DNA of 64,000 nt, taken from the NCBI RefSeq assembly GCF_000146325.1, contig NZ_GL397067.1, positions 1,556,850-1,620,849 of the forward strand, in the 5' to 3' direction. The notes under the pieces were generated by a model. That model ran no database searches, was not told where the DNA came from, and saw only the letters and a program-made list of their open reading frames with translations. A program made the position numbers and the translations under genes. Below, one piece after another: positions 47,519-55,781 of this stretch (position 1 is the stretch's first letter; every line of letters starts with the position of its first letter). This stretch comes from Pediococcus acidilactici DSM 20284 (GTDB lineage Bacteria > Bacillota > Bacilli > Lactobacillales > Lactobacillaceae).

Positions 47519-48265
47519 TTACTTATCATCCGTTCCATAATAACCACCATAGTAGCCACCGTAATAACCACCATAGTAACCCGTTGATTTTTCAGCAGAT
47601 GCCCGGTTCAAAATGGCCCCCAAAATGTTTGCCTGAACCGTTTCGAGCATTTGTTTAGCGTGCCGAACGCCCGCTTTGTCCGCGATTCCTTGGGGCACTA
47701 CTAAAACAGTCCCGTCCGCACGTGCAGCCAAAACTTGTGCGTCGGTAACCGTATTAACGGGCGGTGCATCGATAATAACTAAGTCAAACTTAGTAGTGAG
47801 CACCCCTAAAAGGTTAACCATCTTAGGTGAACCTAAAAGTTCAGATGGGTTAGGTGGAATTGGCCCACTAGGCATTACGGAAAGATTTTCTACTACCGTA
47901 CTGTGAATTGCATCATCCAAACTACCCGTTCCAGCCAATAGGTTACTTAAACCGATCGCGTTGCTGGTCCGGAAAGTCCGGTGCACGGTTGGGCGGCGCA
48001 TATCCGCGTCGACGATTAGAACACTTTTACCTTGGTCAGCCCAAGTTACCGCCACGTTGTTGCTGACGGTCGATTTCCCTTCAGATGGTGCTGAGGAGGT
48101 AAAGACGATCGATTTTAATTGCTTATCCACTGACGAGAATTGGATGTTCGTCCGCACCGTCCGGAATTGTTCAGCAATTGTGGAAGTAGGATCATTATAG
48201 GTAATCAATCCGACCCCGTTTTTTAGACTTTCATTATCTAACTTTGGTTTCTTCTTAAAAAACAT
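47519..48265 (-). CDS. epsB: CpsD-like tyrosine-protein kinase
   Basis: About 248 residues, BY-kinase. Walker A is SAPSEGKSTVSNNVA, Walker A' VLIVDADMRRP, and Walker B LVIIDAPPV. The C-terminus is a tyrosine cluster, four YYGG-type repeats after STG, which is autophosphorylated. It works with the chain-length protein to control polymer length. The start at 48265 (MFFKKKPK) follows TAGGTGA. Confidence 0.94.
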   Translation of the reverse strand: MFFKKKPKLDNESLKNGVGLITYNDPTSTIAEQFRTVRTNIQFSSVDKQLKSIVFTSSAPSEGKSTVSNNVAVTWADQGKSVLIVDADMRRPTVHRTFRTSNAIGLSNLLAGTGSLDDAIHSTVVENLSVMPSGPIPPNPSELLGSPKMVNLLGVLTTKFDLVIIDAPPVNTVTDAQVLAARADGTVLVVPQGIADKAGVRHAKQMLETVQANILGAILNRASAEKSTGYYGGYYGGYYGGYYGTDDK

Positions 48266-48274
48266 GCTTATCAC

Positions 48275-49057
48275 CTAGACCCTTCTGCGCATTCTAGTTT
48301 CGCCATCATCACGACGCTTATTTCCGCCAATCTTAGGCGCAATTTTCCGCCGAATTTCGTTCTCGTCAATTTCGCTAATAATTCCAAGCCCCTTCAAACC
48401 GAGTTCCTCAGTAAGGAATTCTTCTGAAGTAACCGTCCGGTCGCTAAATTCACGTAAGAACGCCAATCCAACTCCGAGCAAGAAACCAATTACGATTCCA
48501 GCTGCGATGTTAAGCTTCGTCCGTGGACTAACCGGATCATCGTCTGGAGCGGCTTTAGAAACAATCGAAACGTTGTTGATGCTCATGATCTTTACCACTT
48601 TACGCTTAAAGACCTTAGCAGTTTCGTTTGCCATCTTAGCTGCCGTATTCGGGTTAGTGCTTTTGGCATTAATCGAGAAAACTTGGGAGTTTTGTTGACT
48701 ACTGATTGAAATGGAGCTTTTTAGGTTATCAACGCCGCTCTTGTAACCCGGAAGACCGGTTAATTTTTCGTCCGCTTCACGTAGAACCGTTGGGCTAGTA
48801 ATAATATCTTTATATGTATTAATCATTTGCACGTCGGCTTGGGTTTGTTGTAATTGTGCGCCCGCCATGTCATCCGACAGCTTCCGATTAACCAAGATTT
48901 GAGTAGTTGCGCTGTACTTAGGCGTCATTACAAAGAACGTCATTAGCGCAGCCAATAAAGTAATAATAAACGTGCTAGCAAAAATTAATCCAATATGTTT
49001 TCGAAGTATGGCTAAGATTTGGCCAATACTAATCTGTTGTGTTTCTGCAGTTTCCAT
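48275..49057 (-). CDS. epsA: Wzz/CpsC-like chain-length determinant protein
   Basis: 260 residues with two membrane segments (about 24-46 and 184-205) and an extracellular loop between. The Wzz pattern is YSATTQILVNRKLSDD at the start and SIVSKAAPDDDPVSPRTKLN before the second segment. Its cytoplasmic tail ends in Arg-rich sequence and would contact the kinase. RBS GGAGGAT precedes the ATG at 49055-49057. Confidence 0.93.
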   Translation of the reverse strand: METAETQQISIGQILAILRKHIGLIFASTFIITLLAALMTFFVMTPKYSATTQILVNRKLSDDMAGAQLQQTQADVQMINTYKDIITSPTVLREADEKLTGLPGYKSGVDNLKSSISISSQQNSQVFSINAKSTNPNTAAKMANETAKVFKRKVVKIMSINNVSIVSKAAPDDDPVSPRTKLNIAAGIVIGFLLGVGLAFLREFSDRTVTSEEFLTEELGLKGLGIISEIDENEIRRKIAPKIGGNKRRDDGETRMRRRV

Positions 49058-49072
49058 GAAATCCTCCGAAAG

Positions 49073-50194
49073 TTATCTTAAGTAGTCAAACATATTTGTT
49101 GAAATTGTTGCGAGATTATCTTCCCCATTAACGTAATTACTAAATAGGAAGGTTCCCGTTTGGTCCTTCAAGTTCCATTCCACGCGGTTACGTCCGCCCG
49201 CAATTGATTGAGCCAGGCTTAATGAATCGCCATCGACTGCAAAGCCCGCTGCGTGGCCGCCCTTAGCATTCTTGAAAACTTTGTCCAAGGTCGCAGGAGC
49301 AACGTAATCACTATTGAAGAGATAATTGAAGAGCTGCGCCATGTCGCTAGGCGAACTAACTAGCTGATCTTTACCAAGGCGGTTGATTGCTTTAGTGTCC
49401 AAGTCGTCTAACGAAACTTTCGTACCATTGAGCGAGTCGCTACTTTCGTAGTAGTCAACCGTCTTGTTCTTCAAACCAAACGTAGTTTGCTCAAGTTCGA
49501 GCTGATCCAGCAAGTCTTGAATGACCGACCGGTAACTTTGGCCGGTCGCCTTTTGAATAATTGCTGTTTGTAAAATAGTATTAACTCTTGAATCCGAATA
49601 TGTACCTTCACTTGCTGAATCGTACGCAGCGTCCGCGTTGATCTTCTTAATCAAGTCCTTTGCCGCGCCGTTCGCCGAAAAGTCAGAAGCTGACAGCCCC
49701 GAAGTCTGATTCATGACTTCCTTAACGGTGATCAAGTCCGCACCGGCAACGTCCTTATCGTACTTCGACAGTTTGTCGTTTAACTTCACCTTGCCAGTGT
49801 CAATCAAGTGCATGATGACCGCGTTATTAACCACGTCTTGTATTTTCCCCATCACAAAACGACTATCTCGCGTCATCGTAATTTTATTTGCGTGGTTGCC
49901 GTAGCCACGCGAACTAACGAGAATTTTCTTACCTGTATTTAATGCTGCTGAACCATTATACTCGCCGTTGTTTAAAATCGAATCGAGGTTAGAGCTCTTC
50001 GATACTTTAAGCAAATCGGACGAAGATGATGTGGTACCTGAACTACTTGCGGAGTCGGATTTTGACCCCGTGTACTTTTCGATAAAGTGCGTAGCTAGAG
50101 AATCCTTATTGACTAAGGTCAACCCAAAGCCGGCGCCCGCGAAGACGACTAAAGACCCTACTGTAACCCCTAACCACGTTAGCGTTTTTTTCAT
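49073..50194 (-). CDS. Beta-lactamase-like serine hydrolase homologue lacking the SxxK motif
   Basis: About 373 residues: an N-terminal membrane/signal segment (about 5-28), a Ser-rich linker (about 43-60), then a class C beta-lactamase/D-alanyl-D-alanine carboxypeptidase fold. Neighbouring blocks are well kept (TGKVKLNDKLSKY, LITVKEVMNQTSGL, SPSDMAQLFNYLF). The place of the catalytic SxxK reads VMGKIQDVV, with Lys117 for Ser and Asp120 for Lys; YxN reads YSDS. A hydrolase role is unlikely; binding of wall or polymer is an inference. The start at 50194 follows TGGAGAG. It is first behind the eps promoter. Confidence 0.8.
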   Translation of the reverse strand: MKKTLTWLGVTVGSLVVFAGAGFGLTLVNKDSLATHFIEKYTGSKSDSASSSGTTSSSSDLLKVSKSSNLDSILNNGEYNGSAALNTGKKILVSSRGYGNHANKITMTRDSRFVMGKIQDVVNNAVIMHLIDTGKVKLNDKLSKYDKDVAGADLITVKEVMNQTSGLSASDFSANGAAKDLIKKINADAAYDSASEGTYSDSRVNTILQTAIIQKATGQSYRSVIQDLLDQLELEQTTFGLKNKTVDYYESSDSLNGTKVSLDDLDTKAINRLGKDQLVSSPSDMAQLFNYLFNSDYVAPATLDKVFKNAKGGHAAGFAVDGDSLSLAQSIAGGRNRVEWNLKDQTGTFLFSNYVNGEDNLATISTNMFDYLR

Positions 50195-50228
50195 ACAGTA
50201 TCTCTCCATTTTCAATAAGTCACAATTT

Positions 50229-50257
50229 AATCTATCATTTAACAGGGTAAGTTTCAA
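50229..50257 (-). promoter_or_regulatory. Promoter of the exopolysaccharide cluster
   Basis: On the minus strand TTGAAA (50252-50257) and TAGATT (50229-50234) with a 17-base spacer, about 35 bases upstream of the first gene. Confidence 0.6.
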
Positions 50258-50301
50258 CTTAATCGCACCCAGTCGGGTACAATGTCACTTAATTTACTTA
50301 G

Positions 50302-50331
50302 TTTTGTAACTCCGCTGTAATCTTTTGTAAC
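50302..50331 (-). promoter_or_regulatory. Paired 9-base direct repeats upstream of the eps promoter
   Basis: On the minus strand GTTACAAAA occurs twice (50323-50331 and 50302-50310), separated by exactly 12 bases, with the nearer copy 44 bases from the -35. The 9-12-9 spacing is that of LytTR/PlnC-type activator boxes; sequence match to the known consensus is only partial. Confidence 0.45.
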
Positions 50332-50427
50332 AAAAATAAAGTGCGCATTTGCCGTCTTAACCTAGCTCACTTAGCACCTCACAACCTACTCCTTAAGCTA
50401 ACTTAGACAACGATAGCCATTATACAC

Positions 50428-50460
50428 AAAAAACGACTGGAAGAACATATCCAGTCGTTT
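50428..50460 (-). terminator. Terminator after the matrixin-like gene
   Basis: AAACGACTGG pairs with CCAGTCGTTT; on the minus strand it is followed by TTTTTTG. It separates the protease gene from the eps upstream region. Confidence 0.8.
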
Positions 50461-50520
50461 ATCGATTGCGCAAAAAACCTTTTAAATCAGGGGTTAAGTC
50501 TCTTAGAATTTTCTTGTGAC

Positions 50521-51234
50521 CTACTCGTTTTCATCCGTTTGCTTCCCATAAATCGAGCGCAAGCCGTTCAAGTCTTCTTCACTTAAGCCTTGTTGTCCCC
50601 GGTCAATGGGATACATGATTGAGGTCAAGCTTTGGCTATGGTCTAACCCTAACGCATGTCCCAACTCGTGAAGCGCGACCGATTGAGAAATCGAGCGGTC
50701 GTAATAAGTGTTTAATTTTGCCGAGGCATGGTTAGCAATCCGGCTGACGACCCCCTGTTGTTCAATCACGTCGGGGCCGCCCACCCCTAGTTCAATAGTC
50801 CGGTCTTGGTTTTCTGGCATGGCCTTTTGGTAAACGCCTAGCGTCACGTGGTTAAGCCAATTATGCATCGGCCCGGGTTCCAGGTCTACGATTCCCGTTT
50901 GGTTATACTGCTTAATTGCTTGTTGAAAGACCTTCTGAACGTTTTCTGGTGTATTCGGCGCAAAACTGTAGTAATAGGTCTTCGACAAATTCTTCCCCTT
51001 CACCACCGACTCAACCGGGGTTGCTTTTCCACTCGTTTGATCCGCCTTAGTCGCTTTATTCTGGTTAAAGTTCCAGTTGGAATCAATCACCGAATCTAAG
51101 CTGGTCGCCACTTTATTAATTCCCGTACGGAAGGTTTGCTGAACGCCGGCGGGAATTGTTACCACGTCATTTTTAATCAACCACGCCGCAATCCCGAAAA
51201 TCAAAAGCCATCCCCAAAATGTTCTAAAACGCAA
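50521..51234 (-). CDS. Membrane-anchored matrixin-like zinc metalloprotease
   Basis: 237 residues. An N-terminal signal anchor (about 5-27) is followed by a linker and an M10-type protease domain with the zinc site HELGHALGLDH and the Met-turn SIMYP. There is no hemopexin or propeptide cysteine switch visible. It acts outside the cell on unknown proteins. Such small matrixins are common in lactobacilli. It stands between eps and recQ as a single gene. Confidence 0.88.
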   Translation of the reverse strand: MRFRTFWGWLLIFGIAAWLIKNDVVTIPAGVQQTFRTGINKVATSLDSVIDSNWNFNQNKATKADQTSGKATPVESVVKGKNLSKTYYYSFAPNTPENVQKVFQQAIKQYNQTGIVDLEPGPMHNWLNHVTLGVYQKAMPENQDRTIELGVGGPDVIEQQGVVSRIANHASAKLNTYYDRSISQSVALHELGHALGLDHSQSLTSIMYPIDRGQQGLSEEDLNGLRSIYGKQTDENE

Positions 51235-51370
51235 AAAGCATCCTCCTAGCGCGATTAGTTTAAGTTAAATAACGCATCGCTTTCCAATCCGATTGAAGAT
51301 TTTTACCTTCTTGTATTTTAAAACGATTTAGGTCCTAACTAACCAAAAATTGCCTCACCTTTATAAAAAA

Positions 51371-53125
51371 CTAAGCTTCTTGGTAATTTTGCAATACTTT
51401 GAGGAACTGTTCGCCATACTTGGCTAATTTATTTTCCCCAATCCCCTTAACGTCTAACATTTCATCCAACGTTTCCGGAAGCACCGCGCACATGTCACGG
51501 AGGGTTTTATCAGAAAAGATTACAAATGGCGGAACGTGTTGTTCTTCGGCTAAATCACGTCGCAACTGACGCAACTCTTCAAACAAGGCGTCATTAGTTG
51601 GCAATGATTTTTCAGCTCTGATCGCCACTTTGCGGGTTACCCGCTGCTTACCACGCAAAATATCTAGTCCGGCCGCAGTATTTTTCAAGACGGGATATTG
51701 GCCGCCTTCCATCGCGATTATTCCCGAAGCAACTAGGTAATCGATTAACTCGGTAACCTGCTTTTTAGTCTTTTGCTTCATTAGACCGTACGTCGATAAC
51801 TTTTCAAAATGAAACTGCTTGACGCGCTGGTTTTGCGAACCGGTCAATACGAGCGCCACCATTTCTTTCCCAAACCGCTCGCCCATCCGGTGCATGCACG
51901 ACAAAACTTGTTGGGTTTCAACGGTGATGTCTTGCGCTTCACGAGTGTCTAAACAGTTCCCGCAGTATCCACAGTCCAGACCATCTTCATGGAAGTAATT
52001 TAAAATGTAGCGTTGCAAACACATCTGGGTGTTGCCGTACTGACTCATTGCCTGGAGCTTCTGGTATTCGACTTCCTTACTTTCCTCGTCCCGTTCTGAA
52101 CTTTCAATGTAATAATGTTGAATTTGCACGTCTCGCAACTTATATAGCAGGATTGCTTCACTAGGCAGCCCGTCCCGACCGGCGCGTCCCGCTTCTTGGT
52201 AGTACGCTTCAATGCTGCCAGGAATCTGATCATGGATAACAAAACGAACGTTACTCTTGTCAATTCCCATTCCAAACGCGTTGGTGGCAATCATCACCGG
52301 CACCCGGTCGAAAAGGAAGTCCTCTTGGTTCTGGCGCCGTTCCACCTTACTAAGTTGTCCGTGATACATCGTCACGTTGAACTTTTTCTTAGTTAAAATT
52401 CGATGAAGGCGCTCCACTTCCTTAACCGTGCTGGCGTAGATGATTCCGGACTGGTCCTGGTTTAACTTGAGGTAGTCCATTAAGAAGCGGTCGCTATCCT
52501 GGTTCTTAACCACTTTAAACGCCAAGTTTTCGCGCGCAAAGCCAGTTTGAACCTGTTCGGTAATTCCTAAACGTTCCTTGATATCCGAGGCCACCCGCGG
52601 AGTCGCCGTCGCCGTCAGCGCAATGATCGTCGGTCGCGTTGGCAAATGTTGCACTAGGTCAGTTAGGTTTAGGTAACTAGGTCGAAAATCATGGCCCCAT
52701 TGCGAAATACAGTGGGCCTCGTCAATTGCCAATAGATCGATCGGTAAGGAAGCCAGCTGGTCAAAGTAATCGGAATCTAACCGTTCTGGCGAAATGTACA
52801 ACAATTTCACCTGTCGATTACGTGCGGCCGCAAAGCGTTCGTTAATTTCCATGTAATCTAACGTACTATTAATGAAGGTTGCGGGAATGCCGTTGTCCAC
52901 CAAGGTATCGACCTGATCCTTCATTAGCGAAATGAGCGGTGAAACCACGAGGGTCAGTCCCGATTGCATGAGGGCCGGAATTTGGTAGCAAAGCGACTTG
53001 CCGCCCCCGGTGGGCATGATTGCCAAGACGTTTTGCCGGTGAAGCACGGCGTCAATGACGCGCGCTTGCCCCGGACGAAAGGTATCGTAGCCAAAGTTAG
53101 ATTTTAAAACGGTTTGTGGATCCAT
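51371..53125 (-). CDS. recQ: RecQ-type ATP-dependent DNA helicase
   Basis: 584 residues. Walker A MPTGGGKSLCYQ, DEAH box LLAIDEAHCISQWGHDFRPS, motif VI QEAGRAGRDG, a zinc-binding Cys set (DCGYCGNCLD), a winged helix and a C-terminal HRDC domain (about 505-580). It unwinds DNA in 3' to 5' direction in repair and fork restart. The ATG at 53123-53125 has only a weak GAGGC-like RBS. Its promoter region abuts the structured repeat array. Confidence 0.95.
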   Translation of the reverse strand: MDPQTVLKSNFGYDTFRPGQARVIDAVLHRQNVLAIMPTGGGKSLCYQIPALMQSGLTLVVSPLISLMKDQVDTLVDNGIPATFINSTLDYMEINERFAAARNRQVKLLYISPERLDSDYFDQLASLPIDLLAIDEAHCISQWGHDFRPSYLNLTDLVQHLPTRPTIIALTATATPRVASDIKERLGITEQVQTGFARENLAFKVVKNQDSDRFLMDYLKLNQDQSGIIYASTVKEVERLHRILTKKKFNVTMYHGQLSKVERRQNQEDFLFDRVPVMIATNAFGMGIDKSNVRFVIHDQIPGSIEAYYQEAGRAGRDGLPSEAILLYKLRDVQIQHYYIESSERDEESKEVEYQKLQAMSQYGNTQMCLQRYILNYFHEDGLDCGYCGNCLDTREAQDITVETQQVLSCMHRMGERFGKEMVALVLTGSQNQRVKQFHFEKLSTYGLMKQKTKKQVTELIDYLVASGIIAMEGGQYPVLKNTAAGLDILRGKQRVTRKVAIRAEKSLPTNDALFEELRQLRRDLAEEQHVPPFVIFSDKTLRDMCAVLPETLDEMLDVKGIGENKLAKYGEQFLKVLQNYQEA

Positions 53126-53176
53126 CGAATGCCTCTTTCTTTTTGTTGATAGTAGTTAAGTATAGTATGAAAGATT

Positions 53177-53312
53177 AGAGAACGGAAGCCCCTGGGTAGC
53201 TTGTGAGGATTAGCAGAAGCTAGTGATTAAGCACGGTCTTGGTGCTTGATTACTGGCTTTGGCTAACCGGAATAAGCTAGGGGCTGGAGTTCATTTTGGC
53301 CATATTGCAGAG
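53177..53312 (+). repeat. Structured repeat, copy B
   Basis: 136 bases from AGAGAACGGAAG to GCAGAG. Pairing: GAAC/GTTC, GCCCCT/AGGGGC, AGCTT/AAGCT, TTAGC/GCTAA, then AGCTAGTGATTAAGCAC with GTGCTTGATTACTGGCT. Internal loop bases GGAA/TGGA and GAGGA/CCGGA and the tail TTTTGGCCATATTGCAGAG are shared with copy C. Confidence 0.8.
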
Positions 53313-53412
53313 AAGGAGCGTAATCCAGCCATTAAACGTGGGTTTGGCGATTAAGGCCTGGTTTGGGTTAACCGCAGAGCCTTGAGGGCTGAAACTCGTT
53401 TTCGATTGAGAG
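53313..53412 (+). repeat. Structured repeat, truncated copy D
   Basis: About 100 bases. The left outer arm is missing; the inner stem CCAGCCATTAAACG/CGATTAAGGCCTGG, the GTTAACCG segment and the tail GGGCTGAAACTC remain. It joins copies B and C without a spacer. Confidence 0.6.
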
Positions 53413-53544
53413 AACGGAAGCCACTGGGTAATCTTTGAGGATTAGTTTAATTTTGGAATTAATCGCGGGTTGGGCGGTTGATTCCAAAATTGGACTAACC
53501 GGAGAAGATTGGTGGCTGGAGTTCATTTTGGCTATGTCGCAGAG
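53409..53544 (+). repeat. Structured repeat, copy C
   Basis: 136 bases, the same length as copy B. Pairing: GAAC/GTTC, GCCACT/GGTGGC, AATCTT/AAGATT, TTAGT/ACTAA, then AATTTTGGAATTAATCGC with GGTTGATTCCAAAATT. Several helices differ from copy B by matched changes, while the loops and tail are kept. Confidence 0.8.
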
Positions 53545-53557
53545 AACACACCCCACC

Positions 53558-53591
53558 AAAAAAGCGGAAATCCGCCACGCATGATTTCCGC
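53558..53591 (-). terminator. Terminator of the thiamine operon
   Basis: GCGGAAATC (53564-53572) pairs with GATTTCCGC (53583-53591); on the minus strand it is followed by TTTTTT. Confidence 0.85.
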
Positions 53592-53625
53592 CTTCATTTT
53601 GAAGTATGCTAGTCTTAAAGTCTTT

Positions 53626-54303
53626 TTATTTCCACTGATACTTCCAATCCTTTTGCGAATACGCCTGTTCCCAAAAATCATACTCTAATTCACAACTACG
53701 CAAAAAGCGGTGGGTAATTTCTTCTTTGCGTTGGGCACTTAATTTAGGCGCGGCCTCGTCCAGCATCGCAAATAGCTGGGTAACCGAATCGTCGCCAGTA
53801 CCTTCTTCGTCACCCTGGTAGAATTCAATCCACGACAAGAAGGGGTTGTCGGGTGCGGCGTTTTCCACAATCGCTCGACTAATTTCATTGTAGGTCCACG
53901 GGCACGGCAACACGACCGCCGCGATGTCTAACAAATCCCCTTCGCGAACCGCCGTGAATAAATGCTCCGTGTACAACGCGGTTAATGGCCGGGGTTCAGC
54001 GTGCTGGTGTTCGGTTAATTCAATACCGGCGATGTCACACAAAATCTGGTGGGCCGCCGACTCATCCGCAAGCGAATATTGAATTTGTTCGCTGAAAAAA
54101 CGCATCCGTTCCGTGGTTTGACTTTTCACCAACGCACCGGCAAAAACCTTCGCAAAGGCGTTCAAAAAACAGGTATCCTGCTCCACGTAAACCGCTAAGG
54201 CTGTGCTTGGAACTTTGCCCGCCTGAATCCCCTGCACAAACGGATGCTGTTGAATGTCGTGTAAAATTGGTTGGGCAGCTTGCTTTATTTCTTCGGAGAA
54301 CAT
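53626..54303 (-). CDS. tenA: TenA family aminopyrimidine aminohydrolase
   Basis: 225 residues, full TenA length. The catalytic Cys134 is in VLPCPWTYNEIS, and the C-terminal pair of Glu is in CELEYDFWEQAY. It hydrolyses degraded thiamine (formyl-amino-pyrimidine) to HMP for salvage, or thiamine itself. It is last of the TPP-controlled operon thiM, thiD, thiE, tenA, and overlaps thiE by 19 bases. RBS GGAGG precedes the ATG at 54301-54303. Confidence 0.93.
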   Translation of the reverse strand: MFSEEIKQAAQPILHDIQQHPFVQGIQAGKVPSTALAVYVEQDTCFLNAFAKVFAGALVKSQTTERMRFFSEQIQYSLADESAAHQILCDIAGIELTEHQHAEPRPLTALYTEHLFTAVREGDLLDIAAVVLPCPWTYNEISRAIVENAAPDNPFLSWIEFYQGDEEGTGDDSVTQLFAMLDEAAPKLSAQRKEEITHRFLRSCELEYDFWEQAYSQKDWKYQWK

Positions 54304-54965
54304 GCTACACCTCCTACTTGAGCGATCGTGGCTTTAATTTCAGCAATTTGCTGAGCAGGATCGGTCATTTGAATAAACATGCTGATGGCCGCAATTCCGG
54401 CCGCGCCAGTTGCCACCGTTTCAGCAACCCGTTTCAGTGTAATACCACCGATCGCAACTACCGGAAATTTACTCATCTGGACTAATTCACGTAATTTATC
54501 CACTCCTAGGGCATTCCCAGCATCGGCTTTGGAGTTAGTTTCGTAGACGGTTCCGGTTCCCAAGTAGTCTACGCCGTTCAACTGGTTGGCAGCGGTGATC
54601 TGTGCCGCGGTATTGCACGAAAGCCCCACGATCATTCGGTCGCCGACTCGTTCTAAGACTGAGGTAATCCGTTCGTCTTTTTGTCCGACGTGAATCCCCT
54701 CCGCCCCCACGGCCAACGCTAAATCTACGTCGTCATCAATAAACAACGGTATCTGATATTTCTGGGTAATCTGGTGACAAGCCCGGGCTAGTTCGACTAC
54801 TTCGTCACGACTAGCGGTTTTCACCGCTCCTTTGTTGCGAAATTGAAAAGCGGTGGCGCCAGCTTGCACGATTCGTTCCACCGTCGGTAAGAAGTCCGTC
54901 TTGCTAGCCACGTCCTGGGTGCCGGCAATAAAGTAGGCTTGTAGCATTGTTGGATTAAATTTCAT
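54285..54965 (-). CDS. thiE: Thiamine-phosphate synthase
   Basis: About 226 residues, TIM barrel. FQFRNKGAVKT, IPLFIDDDVDLALAVGAEG, HVGQKDE, GTGTVYETNSKADAG and VAIGGI are the diphosphate and metal sites. It joins HMP diphosphate and thiazole phosphate to thiamine phosphate. The start at 54965 has GGGAGG 6 bases upstream and overlaps the end of thiD by 11 bases. Confidence 0.95.
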   Translation of the reverse strand: MKFNPTMLQAYFIAGTQDVASKTDFLPTVERIVQAGATAFQFRNKGAVKTASRDEVVELARACHQITQKYQIPLFIDDDVDLALAVGAEGIHVGQKDERITSVLERVGDRMIVGLSCNTAAQITAANQLNGVDYLGTGTVYETNSKADAGNALGVDKLRELVQMSKFPVVAIGGITLKRVAETVATGAAGIAAISMFIQMTDPAQQIAEIKATIAQVGGVACSPKK

Positions 54966-55776
54966 TTTCAACCTCCCGATATGCCCAGTGGTTCAACGGG
55001 CCGTGCCCGTGCCCCACCTGAATTCCGTCACTAATCGCGGCGTTAATAAAGGCTTTGCCAATTTGCAGGGCTTGTTTTAAAGATTTGCCCTTCGCAATTT
55101 CCGACACGATCACTGATGAAATCGTGTCGCCAGTACCGTGAGTGTTGTTGGTTTCATAACGAGGACTAGCTAACTCTAACTCGCTACCGTCCGCGAACAG
55201 AACGTAATCGCGACTTTCTGCTGAATCACTAAAATGACCACCCTTAATCAAGACGTTTTGTGCGCCCAGTTCCTGCAATCGCGCAGCAGCCACTTTGGCA
55301 TCTGCGTTATTTTTAATTGGCATCCCCGCTAATTTTTCAGCTTCGGGGAGGTTTGGGGTAATTAGGTAAGCCAGTGGCAACAACCGGGTCCGCACCGCTT
55401 CGATGGCTTCGTCGCTCAGTAGTTTCGCACCGCCCTTTGCAATCATCACTGGATCCACCACTAAAGGTCCAAAATCATACTTTTGATAGTTTTCCACAAC
55501 CGCGTCAACAACTGCCGAATTAGCCAGCATCCCCGTTTTCGCAGCTTTAATATCTAAATCTTCGGCCAGCGCCGCAAACTGGTGGTCGATAATGTGGCGC
55601 GGCATCACCGCCACGTCGGTCACTCCAAGCGTATTTTGAGCGGTCACCGCGACCACTACGCAGGTTCCAAAAACCTGGCGTTCCTGCATCGTTTTCAAAT
55701 CCGCTTGAATTCCAGCTCCTCCGCCGCTATCCGTTCCGGCAATCGTTAAAACTTGCGCTGGCTTTTTTGTATCCAT
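54955..55776 (-). CDS. thiD: Hydroxymethylpyrimidine (phosphate) kinase
   Basis: About 273 residues, ribokinase-like. VLTIAGTDSGGGAGIQADLK at the N-terminus, VVDPVMIAKGG and NTHGTGDTISS (catalytic Asp) at the C-terminus. It phosphorylates HMP and HMP phosphate. The start at 55776 (MDTKKPAQV) follows GAGG. It overlaps thiE. Confidence 0.95.
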   Translation of the reverse strand: MDTKKPAQVLTIAGTDSGGGAGIQADLKTMQERQVFGTCVVVAVTAQNTLGVTDVAVMPRHIIDHQFAALAEDLDIKAAKTGMLANSAVVDAVVENYQKYDFGPLVVDPVMIAKGGAKLLSDEAIEAVRTRLLPLAYLITPNLPEAEKLAGMPIKNNADAKVAAARLQELGAQNVLIKGGHFSDSAESRDYVLFADGSELELASPRYETNNTHGTGDTISSVIVSEIAKGKSLKQALQIGKAFINAAISDGIQVGHGHGPLNHWAYREVENEI

Positions 55777-55781
55777 GCTAA

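Noticed and set aside
53177-53544. CRISPR array
   Set aside because: The units are 136 nt, abut without spacers and keep long internal hairpins; this is not the short-repeat/unique-spacer pattern, and no cas genes are nearby.
53368-53559. Open frame across the structured repeat array
   Set aside because: It follows the repeat boundaries and reads through paired stems; no RBS and no protein-like pattern. The array is better explained by structure.
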